NCBI GenBank assembly: GCA_963921195.1
Contig: OY992538.1
Span: 56,100,852-56,164,851 of the forward strand
DNA: 64,000 bases
Reading direction: 5' to 3'
DNA from: Pegoplata infirma
Lineage: Eukaryota > Arthropoda > Insecta > Diptera > Anthomyiidae
The notes below the pieces were generated by a model. That model worked only from the letters and a program-made list of their open reading frames with translations. It did no database searches and had not been told where the DNA came from. The translations under genes and the position numbers were made by a program. Shown here piece by piece: positions 22,597 through 33,293 of this stretch; the stretch's first letter is position 1; each line of letters begins with the position of its first letter.

Positions 22597-23630
22597 ATGA
22601 TCCAATTCCGGCCAAAGGTCTTTATCGTTGTTGGATCCGTCTTAAATTGTGCTTCTAGAGGAATTCGAGGTCACTGATTTTAAAATTTAGCTAAAAACCA
22701 ACCGGATCCGATATGGCGGACAATTTTTTTTTTAAATTGTCCGATTGAACTCAAATTTTGTTTTATGCGGGTCCTAGAGTTACTGAATAAGAATTATTAC
22801 TCCGAATTATGAAAAACAAAATGGCGGACTAAATATGCTTCTTAAAGTTTAAAGAATGATCCAACTCCGGCCAAAAGTCTTTATCGTTGCTGGATCCGGC
22901 TGAAAATGTGCTTATAGAGTATTTCGGGGTCGCTGATTTCAAAATTTAACTAAAAACTAAAAAAATCAAAATGGCACATCCAATAAGGCGGACAATTTTT
23001 TTTAATAATTGTCCGATTTAACCCAAATTTTGTTTTAAGATGGTCTTGGAGTTACTGAATCAGAATTACTGGCGTGAATTTTGAAATACAAAATGGCGGA
23101 CTAAATATTAGTGTCCGACCGAATACACCTTTTTTGGCCGAAGCCGAAGCCGAATATTTGGCCAAATTTTCACTATTCGGCCAAACCGAAGCCGAAGCCG
23201 AATATTAAAAAAAAATATATATTTATGTAGTAAAAACAAGAATAAAATAAAAGTCGACTTGGCGGGATACTCAAACGCATGAGAATGCTGTCTAGAATGA
23301 TTTTATTTTAAGCAAAAAAATATATTTTAGAGTGTAAATTTTTTTTTGATCGAAAATTTTTTTTGAATGTAAAAAATGTTTTTAGTTGCAAAAACACTTA
23401 TTAAAATGTTTTTGTGGCTTACTAATGTGATTCAAAGTTAGTTTAGTATGTTTTTCAACACGTGAGCACAAATATTATACAATTATTCGGTATTCGGCCT
23501 ATTCGGCCAAAATTGTGGCCGAAGCCGAATAGTGGCCGAATAGTGCTTTTTGGCCGAAGCCGAGGCCGAAGCCGAATATTCGGTCGGACACTACTAAATA
23601 TGCTTAGTAAAGTTTGTTACAAGTAATTAA
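22597..23630. repeat. Tandem duplication (259-bp period) in a mini-me-like body
   Basis: Unit 1 (22597-22855) and unit 2 (22856-23108, resuming 23602-23630) share ATGATCCAA/ACTCCGGCC, TCTTTATCGTTG, GGCGGACAATTTTTTTT and AAAATGGCGGACTAAATAT. Unit 2 is split by the hAT MITE at 23109-23593, and unit 1 retains the empty target site. Confidence 0.8.
23101..23601. mobile_element. hAT MITE, 8-bp TSD CTAAATAT
   Basis: 23109-23593 (485 bp), flanked by CTAAATAT (23101-23108 and 23594-23601), matching nTnnnnAn. TIRs are TAGTGTCCGACCGAATA and TATTCGGTCGGACACTA. Subterminal GGCCGAAGCCGAATA repeats occur in both orientations at each end. The empty site in the neighbouring duplicate (22840 region) confirms the boundaries. 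Confidence 0.92.
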
Positions 23631-23639
23631 AAAACAGCG

Positions 23640-24540
23640 TAGATAATTTGTTTTCCTACACTTAAGGCACTCTCTGTCGATAAAAATACTAATCAAGCCG
23701 TAAAACATTATTTTGTGTTAAATTATTTTTTAAAAACAAATCTCGGACAACTGCATATAAAGCTGTAATTTCGCCATTTATCATTTCGAGCAAGTTTGGG
23801 CAACTTTTTTCGAAAGATATGGATCCATTCTATATCAAAAAAATATAGACCGATTGTATCGAACTGAGGATCGCTGAGGATTTTTTCGGCGCGAGGTAAA
23901 TATCTAAAAAATTATAACTTTTTCACAAAAAACGCGAATTGCTCCCAGACAAATGAGTTATATTTGTCCATGTTATTTTTGTTACAAAGGCTTATATATA
24001 AGGTTGAACCACGCAAACAAAAAGTTAAACATTAGCAATAAAAGTTTGGAAAAAGAATTAAAAAATTATCTCAACTTTTACAAATTTTTTACCAACTTTT
24101 TTAACTTTGAAGACCTGTCAAAGGAAAGGGTGTAATTGGATCATAAAGATAAGTTCAGAAAACCTGCTTCTATATATGCCCAACAAACTGGTAAACATTT
24201 TTTTGAGAATTTACAAACAAGGACATTTGGCCGAAAATCGATCTGTCTGGCCCTCTGTGCAGTGGTTCAAAAGTTATTAGCAAAACCGTGAATTTCAGAT
24301 TAGTTTCACCTTAAATTCACGTGTTTAAAAAAACCGTTAAACAATCTTTAAAAACACTGGTAAGTCACAAAAATATTTAACAAAGTAGTCTTGTCATTAA
24401 AAAATATTTTTACACTAAAAAAAATTAAACACAAAAAAAAAAATTTCACTCAAAAATTACTTAAAAAAAAAGTTTTTTTACACAAAATAAAATATTTGTA
24501 ATCAAAAAAGTTTCACGTTAGAAAATTTACTATCACTTAA
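23640..24540. other. AT-rich mini-me-like body
   Basis: Contains the recurrent body motif CAGTGGTTCAAAAGTTATTA (24260-24279), GTGAATTTCAGATTAGTTTC and CACTCAAAAATT words. No exon signal. Confidence 0.4.
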
Positions 24541-24770
24541 AAAGGGCATTGTGCAGGGTATTCATAGATTCGGCCAAGTCGAATTTAACTTTTCTACTTG
24601 ATTTTAATATTTAATATTTTTTGACAAAAAAAAGTTTTTTACTCAAAATAAAATATTTCTAATTAATAATGGTAAATTTTTTGTTCAAGTTATTAAATTG
24701 ACTAAGGCATTGTGGAAGGTATTCATGGGTTCGGCCAAGTCGAATTTTACTTTTCTACTTATTTCGTATT
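24541..24770 (+). mobile_element. Two successive mini-me 3' termini
   Basis: Hairpin ATTCGGCCAAGTCGAAT at 24568-24584, then a second, GTTCGGCCAAGTCGAAT, at 24730-24746. Each is followed by TTAACTTTTCTACTT or TTTACTTTTCTACTT. They represent either tandem insertion or duplication of the element end. Confidence 0.65.
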
Positions 24771-26258
24771 TCCTTTAAGCATTTTTAATGAAATTGTTTA
24801 CTTCAAAACGCCAAAAAAAAATTGTGGGACTTAGAAATTTTTAAAACAAAATGTCTTGGGACTTAGAAAATTTTCAAAATTTTTTTGGGACTTAGAAAAT
24901 TTAAGAAAACAAATAACGTCTCTGCTTTTTTTATATTATGTATAAATATCACTCTCATTTTATTTTCATTCTGTTAACCCATAGTTTTTTTGTGTTTTTT
25001 ATATTTGTTTGTAATTTAATGAAAACGTGTAATTGCGACAATATGTATTCTATGACTGACTAGAAGCCATACATATAATTTTTTGCCATTTTGATGTTGT
25101 TGATGAGGAAAATTGGTACAAAAAAACTGCAAATAAGAATTTATTGTCGGTCAAGACCAACTTTATAATACCTTAAACTTGTGTTTTCCGGAAAATGAGT
25201 CCCGAATTTAAAGATGAACGGATTTGATCTGAATCGAGATTTTTTTTTTTTTAAACGTAAAAAATAAAATAAAAAATCCAGCCAAATCGGTGTATAACGG
25301 TTTGGGTTTGTCAAAAAATTACCCGATTTTATAAAATGTTGTCAAATGTCTCATATACAATTTTAATCAAATGTCTTCTATTTTCGGGAGGGTGGTTTGT
25401 ATTACGACTAGAAGTAAAAATGGTTTTATTTAGGAAAAATTTTCAATGGGGAGATTTATCTTCCATCGAGTCCTAGACCAATATTTCCATATGTTACAAA
25501 CTTAATGAAAAACTTTTGTAAAACCTCTACCACTAAGTAGAGGATTAAAAAAAAAAAATATTTGACACAAATGAACAGTTTTAATACATAAGGTAAATAT
25601 TTTGCAATAAGGACATACATTTCTAAGTACAGTCATTTATGAATTTCACATACATTCATACAAAGTCATGCAAAATGTATTCATTTTAAGTCATCCATAC
25701 ATCCATAAATAATGTATAGTTTAAATAACAAAAAAAACTAAAATACACTCATTCTATCGTACATGAAACTTATTAAATTTAATGAAAAAGTGAGTTTACA
25801 AAAAATCTAAACCAAAAGAGACCTTGATAAATCCAAACAAAATCTACTATATATTTTTTTAAAATCAGTTTTTTATTTATGTACCCCAAGTGCTCCACCG
25901 TTAAGTCGATATGTTTGATGAAATTCGAACAGGTTTGGACCAAGCAACCATATAACCCTCTCAATAACTTAAAAAATGTACTAACGGGGAAAAAACATAA
26001 TCAAATCAAAAATGTTCAACTTTATTTTGAATATGCTACATCAGAGTGGCATTTTTTTCAACTTTTGATTTTTCCAAGTGTCTGGGCAAATTTTTATACT
26101 ACTAGACCTAAAAACTATGTGGAAAAAATTTTGGGGCCAATCGGAAAAAATTTTACCGTGGCGACCGGCAGTCAAAGATATGGATTTATGAATAAAAAAG
26201 AAAAAAACAAGTAAAAAACAAAATTATAGTCGGTCAAGACCGACCCCGGGTCCCAAGT
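24771..26258. other. AT-rich DNA with degraded mini-me pieces
   Basis: Degenerate 5' core on minus at 25480-25550 (GTCCTAGACCAATATTTCCA). A 3' hairpin on minus at 26229-26244 (GTCGGTCAAGACCGAC, perfect stem) lies after AAAACAAGTAAAAAAC, and a weaker one is at 25147-25162. The frame at 25879-26214 is not supported by any domain. Confidence 0.45.
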
Positions 26259-26661
26259 TCAAGGTAGAAACAGAACAAGCACGGCACGGGGGACGGTTGT
26301 CGTTGCCGGAGAATATAGGCCCAAAACAATGACGGGGGACGGCGACGGCAAAAAATGTCATTTGTTTGTTCAGTGGTGTCAACTTTTAATAAAATTAGAG
26401 TAATTTTACGGGAAAAAATCGCTTGTCACATTGGCAATGTGATTAAGTTGGCACTACTGTACGTTTGTTACACCATTGTGAATGAAAAAATTAAAAATTG
26501 TTGTGAAAATGCGGCAACCCTGGAGTGTGAGAGGGAGAGAGATTGAGAGAACCTGAAAATAAAATAAAATAAGTTTTAATTTTTTGTCGTGCCGGTCACG
26601 GTTTTTAACTGTCAAATCGTATGGAAAAAGTCGTGCCGGGCTTGTTCTGTTCATACCTTCA
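26259..26661. mobile_element. TIR element with TCA target duplication (copy A)
   Basis: 26262-26658 (397 bp), flanked by TCA. TIRs: AGGTAGAAACAGAACAAGC on the left, and AGGTATGAACAGAACAAGC for the complemented right end, continuing as CCGGCACG. Relatively GC-rich ends (GGCACGGGGGACGGTTGTCG). A second copy in inverse orientation is at 53231-53628. No transposase. Confidence 0.8.
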
Positions 26662-26926
26662 AACATGGACTGATTAGATTTATATTTTGTCAAATCTTAA
26701 TAAGTGTAAAAAGCACTCACAAATCAAATTTGAGTGGAAAAGGCTTCTTTTTGTTGACAATAAACCGCTTCAACTGAATATCGCGCGAAATTTTCACATG
26801 GGACCTAAGTCCAAAAGTGGTCCGATGATAATCAGATTTGATAAGGTTATTAAAGTACGCGTTTAACATACATAAACATAATTTTAATTAAATATTTTCT
26901 ATTTTCATGAAATTTGAGAGATTTAT
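26659..26926. other. Repeat body interrupted by the foldback at 26927
   Basis: Sequence such as TCCAAAAGTGGTCCGATGAT resembles mini-me-type bodies and resumes at 35380 (TCGGGAAGGTGGTTTGTATG). No gene. Confidence 0.4.
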
Positions 26927-27834
26927 GAGGCATTTCACACCAAATGTCCAGCGAAAAAAAACACGTGTCGCACGAATTTCTGAATAGGTTGTATGGATAG
27001 CTCTATATGGAACTAAGAAAATTGCGTTTTTGGTTTTTCAATTTTTCAAAAACTGGGCTCAGGAGGCGTGGTCAAATATTGGGAAAATTTTCAAATTTGT
27101 GTCGAGTTACCTTGATTAAATATTTATCACATTAAAACGGAATGCACCATAATCTCAAAAATTTACATTCTTATATAGTTTTGTATGGGATATCGATTAA
27201 TTTTTTTTTTTTTTTTGGAAAATTTTCAGAACCCGTTCTGAAATTTTCCATTTTTTAAAAAAGTCAATTTATCAAAAATCCGGCCACTTTTTTTTTTTTT
27301 TTAATTTTTTTTTTTTTTTAAGTTTAGATGTTTGTCCATCCACACAAAAAAATTCAGAAACACGTTCGTCGTTTTTTTTTCGAGAAAATCGCATTTGAAT
27401 ATTGAATTTTATGACAATTTTGGAATTTCCTTGTATTTTCTTGTTAAAACATGGCGTATGAGTAACAAATTTTTGCGAAACCAACGAGTTGATCCCATTT
27501 TAATTGTTTTTTCATGTGTGGTATAATATAGAGAGGGCGTGAAAGCGATTTGACCCACGCAAGAAATATTAAAGTCACTGACGACTCGCTAATATTTTTA
27601 GTTTACTTGTGCAATCACGTGAGTCAATTTACTGTTACTCACGCTCACGCAATTTCTGATTACGCTCACGGTTGCTCACTCACGATGATGATGATTTTAC
27701 AAAAATAATAAAAACAACAAATTTTCTATGAAAACAAAGCACTGAAAACGGAAACTCAAAAAAACAGTAAAATTCCAAAAAAAATAGTTAAAAATAACAA
27801 AAACTTACTTAAGAAAAATTTTAAACATTCACTC

Positions 27835-27910
27835 ATCTCGCTTAAATGCGTAAATGCTTAAATGCGTACATGCTTAAATGCGTAAAATGCTTAAATGCGT
27901 AAAACTGATA
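27835..27910. repeat. Minisatellite of GCTTAAATGCGTAAAT type
   Basis: About five imperfect copies of a 16-bp unit (GCTTAAATGCGTAAAT / GCTTAAATGCGTACAT) in the loop of the foldback. Scattered single units recur to 28230. Confidence 0.8.
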
Positions 27911-29699
27911 AGATGCGTTTATAAGAGTTTTTTTTAGATATGCATCAATGTCCTTCTGACCGTTTATATCGAAAACAAATCGTCAATTGTTAAAAAAATT
28001 TGTTTTAAGATTTCATAAAGATTTCAATTTAAATTAAAAAAAATACAGAATTACTCGCTTAAATGCCTAAAACTGGTAGGAGTAGTTTTATACAAATTTT
28101 ACTGAAATATCAACACTAAAATGAGTTCAAAATCTTATGATCACTTGATGTGCGTTTATAAGAGTTTTTTATGTAAATGCATCAATATCCTTCTGATTTA
28201 TTTAATATTTTGGATAAGCGCATTTAAGCGGGAGCAATAAATCGGACACTACATTATAGGTACATATCCTTTAACGTTCAACATTTGAAAAAATTGACTC
28301 GCGAGTCACGTACTAAGCTATTCACGATATTAAAGAGGTAGCGTGAGTAGAACATTTCGTGAGTGATTAGGAAGTCCAATTTTTGCGAGATGAGTGAATG
28401 CTTAAAATTTTTCTTAAGTAAGTTTTTGTGATTTTTAACTATTTTTTTTTTGCAATTTTACTGTTTTTTTGAGTTTCCGTTTTCAGTGCTTTTTTCATAG
28501 AAAATTTGTTGTTTTTATTATTTGTGTAAAATCATCATCAGCGTGAGTGAACAACCGTGAGCGTAATCAAAAACTGCGTGAGTAACAATAAATTGACTCA
28601 CGTGATTGCACAAGTAAACTAAAAATAATAACGAGTCGTCAGTGGCTTTAATATTTCTTGCGTGGGTCAAATCGCCTTCACGCCCATCTCTATATTGCAC
28701 CACAAATGAAAAAATAATTAAAATGGGATCAACTCGTTGGTTTCGCAAAAATTTGTTACTCATACGTAACCTGACCAACTACTTTTGACTGAAAAGCGGG
28801 ATCGGAAGGTTGAAAAAGCGGGATTTTGATTTTTAAGTGAAATTCGACTTGAACGTACTCACAAATACCCTCCACAATGCACAAAATTCTGGAAATACTT
28901 TTAAGGGATTGTAATTTTTTTATGTAAAAAAATGCAAAAAAACTTTGACTAGAAAAATTTTGATTACATCAGCAAAAATAGTCTCTAGTCTAAGGACCAA
29001 CCTTGGAATAAAATGTTTTAGAATCAATGAAATTGCATATGAAAAACTAAAATTAAATTAGAGTCGTACACTGAATCTGATAACTTTTCTTATCATTTTC
29101 TAAGAGAAAGTAAATCTCATATATTTTGTATAGAAAAATGTTTCAGAACTCGAGACTGTCTAGATTTTCTAGAGAAAAAAATCCCTTGACAACTGTGAAT
29201 TTCCTTAGAATAAAATATTTCTGAGTCTGGCAAGAATTTTTCTGGAAAAAATTTCTAAAATCGGATAATTTTTCTACAGGAAAAACGTTTCAAAATCTGA
29301 TAGTTTTTTTATGAGAAATATATTTCAGTATCTTAGAATTTATTATATGGAAAAAGAAATTTTTTTGTTTAAATAATATTTTAGAATCAGAGAAAAACAT
29401 TTTCTTTATACGGTAAGAAATAGTAAATATGCTCAAAAATATATTTCTCTAAACATTATTAAAATAACCTTAAAATTGTACTTTGCTATTCCAAAAGCCA
29501 AAAAAGCGGGATAAAGCGGGATGAAGCGGGACTTTTGTTTAAAAAGCGGGATCGAAATTCAAGGCGGGATGAGACATCAAAAAGCGGGATAGGTTAGGTT
29601 AGGTTAGGTTAGGTTGTAAGTGGCTGCTGACGTTTTACGTCAACACACGTAGACTCTGAGGTCCATTGTGATACCACGGGATCGTAATAGGTTTCCCTA

Positions 29700-32600
29700 C
29701 TAGTCCCTGTCGTTAAACCAGTTTGAGCTTCTTATGAAACTCCTTAGATGTTGTATTTTGACATCCGACAAATCAGAAAGATCGTACAGCTCCCTAGATC
29801 CCAGTGAAGCAAGTCGCTGACCAGAAAGTGCCGGGCAATGGCAAATAAAGTGTTCGATAGTTTCCAACTCCTCTTCATCCATGCAACTTCGGCAAAAGTC
29901 ATTCGACGGCACATTTAACCGCTCTGCGTGCTTCCCTATAAGACAGTGTCCGGTAATTATAGAAATCACCGTCGAAATCTCTCCTCTTGGAAGCGATATC
30001 AGCTCACTTGTGCGCCCCTGATTAAGAGAAGGCCAAATCAGTCGTGTTGTCTCACACGTCCATCCATTTGCCCATCTTTGATTAGTCTCCGTCGCAGAAC
30101 AAAGCCGTAGGTTTTGCTTGCAAGTTTCTAGAGGCATACCAACACATTCCAATTCTGTTGGAACCTGTAAGGTAGTTCCTAGTCTTGCAAGCTCATCGGC
30201 TTTGCAATTCCCTGGAATGTCTCTGTGCCCTGGGACCCATATGAGTCGTATGTTAAACTGCTTGGCCATCTCATTTAAAGACGTGCGGCAGTTAAGGGCA
30301 GATCTTGTTTTCAGAAACATTGAATCCAGGGACTTGACCGCGGCTTGACTGTCAGTATAGATGTTGACTGCGGTTGTAGACAAGACATTGCAGCTCAACC
30401 AGTCAGCCACTTCCTTTATTGCCAGTATCTCTGCCTGGTAAACACTGCAATGATCTGGCAATCTACGAGCCAGGCTCAATCCAAGCTCTTCCGAATAGAC
30501 CCCAAAGCCCACTTGTTCGTGCAGCCTCGATCCATCTGTGTAAAAATTTATGGTAGCTCCACTACCCGGAGTATCCCCCATCCAAGACTCCCTGGATGGT
30601 ATCATAGTGGTAAAGTGGCGCTCAAAGAGGCTCAAAGAGGGAGCACAGTCCACATTTTGTGGTATTGTTATCTTTTTCAAGATCGCGCTATGGCCACAAT
30701 CACTGCTCCTCCATTGCAGCGTGCTATTAAGTCGAATTGCCGACGCAGCCGCATACTGCCTACCCAATATGTCCAAGGGTATCAGGTGAAGGAGGATTTC
30801 TAATGCAGCCGTAGGTGTAGTACGAAGAGCACCAGTGATGCACATTGACGCCATTCTCTGTACCTTCGTGATAAAGACAAAGTTCGCTTTTGTTTCCAAA
30901 GCAGGCCACCAGACAATGATTCCATACAGCAAAATTGGACGCACCACTGCTGTATAGATCCAATGAACGACTTGAGGGCTAAAACCCCATCGTTTTCCAA
31001 TGGCCCTTTTACAGGAATACAAAGCAATCGTTGCTTTTCTCACCCGTTCCTCAATATTACGCCTGAAATTCAGCTTCCTATCTAGAAATACTCCAAGATA
31101 CTTGGCTCCATCTGAGAAGGTGATTTCAGTACCGTCCAAAGAAATAGGATCAAAAGCAGGAATCTTATTTTTCCTTGTAAACAAAACAAGCTCTGTTTTA
31201 CTGGGATTAACTCCTAGACCACAGTCTCTTGCCCATTTAGACAGATCTTTCAGAGAACCCTGAAGAATGTCCCGCAATGTTGGCAGATGCTTCCCCTTTA
31301 CCGCTATCGCGACATCGTCAGCATATGCGATAACATGACAACCACGTGCTTCTAGAGATAGTAACATTGAATTCAGTGCCAGGTTCCAAAGAAGCGGCGA
31401 AAGAACACCTCCTTGTGGTGTGCCCCTATTGACAAATCGAGATATGACGGACGCTCCCAATTCAGACGTTATACGTCTATTGGCAAGTAGGTTTTCCACC
31501 ATTAAAACGATTTCACGCTTTACTCCCAGACCAGACAATGACAATATTATCGATTCTGGAATGACATTATTAAAAGCCCCCTCAATATCAAGAAAGGCCA
31601 CCATAGTGTACTCCTTTACCGAAAGCGATCTCTCGATGGTACCAACGAGCTCATGAAGAGCTGTTTCCGTTGATCGTCCCTTGCTGTATGCATGTTGCTT
31701 TGTCGAAAGCAACCTCGGGTCAATCACTCTACGCAAATATGAGTCTATCATTCGTTCCATTGTCTTTAACAAAAAAGAAGACAGACTAATTGGTCTGAAA
31801 TCCTTCGGAGCTGTGTGGGAACTTTTCCCAGCCTTCGGGATAAATACGACTCTGGTATCCCTCCATTTTAAAGGAATATACGACCAGTTGATGCATGCTG
31901 TGTATAGATTATACAGCAACGGGGCTATATAGTCCAACACTTGCTGCAACTCAGCCGGAATTATACCATCAGGTCCCGGGGATTTATAGGGCCTGAAGCT
32001 TTTTATCGCCCAGATTAATGTTGGCATATTTATTATTTCCGAAGCAATTTCAGATGCTTGGGCGTCAGAACGTTCCAAAGCTTGAAACGGCGTCATGGAA
32101 TTGCCCGGAAAATGCGTGTTTAAAAGGAGATCCAGCGACTCTCCACTGGAGGAAGACCACACCCCATTAGGATCTTTCAGGTATCCTAGGGTGCAAGGAG
32201 AAGAAGCCAGAACCTTGCGCAGCCTGGATGCCTCAGAAACGTCTTCTATGTTTCCACAGAAGTTTTTCCAAGAATCACATTTTGCATTTCTGATCATCTT
32301 TTTATAACTCTTAAGTTGCAGCCTGTATGCAGACCAGTCCTCGTCCGCTCTTGAAAATTTAGCCTTATTAAAGAGCTTTCTGCAGGAATCTCTGCTCGTC
32401 TGCAACTCATTTGACCACCAAGGTGGCTTTTTTTTCCCTCTAGGCTTTGCAGAAGGGCAAGACGCATCCAGGCACCTATTACAAACATTTGTTATATGGT
32501 CAACCAGACAGTCAATTTCCGCTAAACTATGCGGTTCAGATAGGGGTACTTCATCCAAAAGCAAAGAAAAAGTCTCCCTATATTTCACCCAGTTTGTTCT

Positions 32601-33293
32601 TCTCAGATTTCTAGAGACTGTCTCAACCGGGGCACGCTCCCTGAGTAAAAACTCAATGTAGCGATGATCTGAGAAAGAATGCTCTTCCAAAACTCTCCAG
32701 TCATCAATTCTGTCAGACAATGTATCTGATACAAGTGTTACGTCAAGAACCTCTTGCCGCGTACTTGTAACGAAAGTTGGTTCACTACCCTTGTTACAAA
32801 TATACAGGTTAGTGCTTAACAAAAACTCCAAAAGTGATTCGCCTCTATCATTTGTGTCTGTACTACCCCATATCGAATGATGTGCATTAGCATCACAGCA
32901 CACTAGTAACTGGTGTCCCCTAGATTCAGACTCCCGAATCAGACCGCCAACCTTCTCCGGGGGTATTGGCCCCGGATTAGGAAAATACGCAGAGGCGAGC
33001 CAAATAGATTTCCCATGAAGCTCTAAGCTAGCCGCTGTAACATCCATATCACTAAAAGTTGATAAAAAGAATATATTTAAGCCATTTTTCGCCAATATGC
33101 AGGCTCTTGGTGAGCCCTCACCTTTGGCAACCATCAACTTAAACCCAGGGGTCTTCAATCCGCAAACCCTGCCACCCCGCACCCAGGGCTCTTGGATAAA
33201 AACCAAGTCAACTGCTCCTGTCGTCAGGCGCAGCAATAGTGCAGCTGAGGCTGCCTTACAGTGATGGAGGTTTATTTGTAGGAACCGCAACAT
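29700..33293 (-). CDS. Retrotransposon ORF2: endonuclease, reverse transcriptase, RNase H
   Basis: The protein nicks target DNA and reverse-transcribes the element RNA at the nick. The frame is open from 33431. I prefer the ATG at 33293 because the APE-like endonuclease starts immediately there (MLRFLQINLHHCKAA); the extra 46 upstream codons overlap ORF1. Numbering from the 33431 ATG (1243 aa): endonuclease 47-265 with QINLHH (52-57), QEPW (80-83), CDANAHH (179-185) and SDHRY (254-258); reverse transcriptase about 480-760 with KSPGPDG, AFLDIEGAF (612-620), GTPQGGVLSP (670-679) and YADD (703-706); RNase H about 960-1087 with YTDGS (964-968), E1001, YTDSQ (1025-1029) and VPGH; C-terminal CRSC...EHFICHC zinc knuckle (1180-1199). 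All catalytic motifs are present. It overlaps ORF1 by 38 bp from this ATG in a different frame, which suggests termination-reinitiation or leaky scanning. Confidence 0.95.
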   Translation of the reverse strand: MLRFLQINLHHCKAASAALLLRLTTGAVDLVFIQEPWVRGGRVCGLKTPGFKLMVAKGEGSPRACILAKNGLNIFFLSTFSDMDVTAASLELHGKSIWLASAYFPNPGPIPPEKVGGLIRESESRGHQLLVCCDANAHHSIWGSTDTNDRGESLLEFLLSTNLYICNKGSEPTFVTSTRQEVLDVTLVSDTLSDRIDDWRVLEEHSFSDHRYIEFLLRERAPVETVSRNLRRTNWVKYRETFSLLLDEVPLSEPHSLAEIDCLVDHITNVCNRCLDASCPSAKPRGKKKPPWWSNELQTSRDSCRKLFNKAKFSRADEDWSAYRLQLKSYKKMIRNAKCDSWKNFCGNIEDVSEASRLRKVLASSPCTLGYLKDPNGVWSSSSGESLDLLLNTHFPGNSMTPFQALERSDAQASEIASEIINMPTLIWAIKSFRPYKSPGPDGIIPAELQQVLDYIAPLLYNLYTACINWSYIPLKWRDTRVVFIPKAGKSSHTAPKDFRPISLSSFLLKTMERMIDSYLRRVIDPRLLSTKQHAYSKGRSTETALHELVGTIERSLSVKEYTMVAFLDIEGAFNNVIPESIILSLSGLGVKREIVLMVENLLANRRITSELGASVISRFVNRGTPQGGVLSPLLWNLALNSMLLSLEARGCHVIAYADDVAIAVKGKHLPTLRDILQGSLKDLSKWARDCGLGVNPSKTELVLFTRKNKIPAFDPISLDGTEITFSDGAKYLGVFLDRKLNFRRNIEERVRKATIALYSCKRAIGKRWGFSPQVVHWIYTAVVRPILLYGIIVWWPALETKANFVFITKVQRMASMCITGALRTTPTAALEILLHLIPLDILGRQYAAASAIRLNSTLQWRSSDCGHSAILKKITIPQNVDCAPSLSLFERHFTTMIPSRESWMGDTPGSGATINFYTDGSRLHEQVGFGVYSEELGLSLARRLPDHCSVYQAEILAIKEVADWLSCNVLSTTAVNIYTDSQAAVKSLDSMFLKTRSALNCRTSLNEMAKQFNIRLIWVPGHRDIPGNCKADELARLGTTLQVPTELECVGMPLETCKQNLRLCSATETNQRWANGWTCETTRLIWPSLNQGRTSELISLPRGEISTVISIITGHCLIGKHAERLNVPSNDFCRSCMDEEELETIEHFICHCPALSGQRLASLGSRELYDLSDLSDVKIQHLRSFIRSSNWFNDRD

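Larger units (their letters stand above)
19280..22640 (+). mobile_element. mini-me copy split by a nested Harbinger-like element
   Basis: 19280-19612 holds the core (TTTGTCATTCCGTTTGTAAC, CACCTCGAAATATTGG, CCCATAAAGTACATATATTT) and a GTCY tract (19400-19429). The same type of body (GCTTGGCACATATATTTG, TATTGAATATCAGCGAAATA) resumes at 22485. Everything between is inserted. Confidence 0.65.

Noticed and set aside
25879..26214. 111-codon plus-strand frame
   Set aside because: No domain and no splice context. It lies in degraded mini-me sequence.
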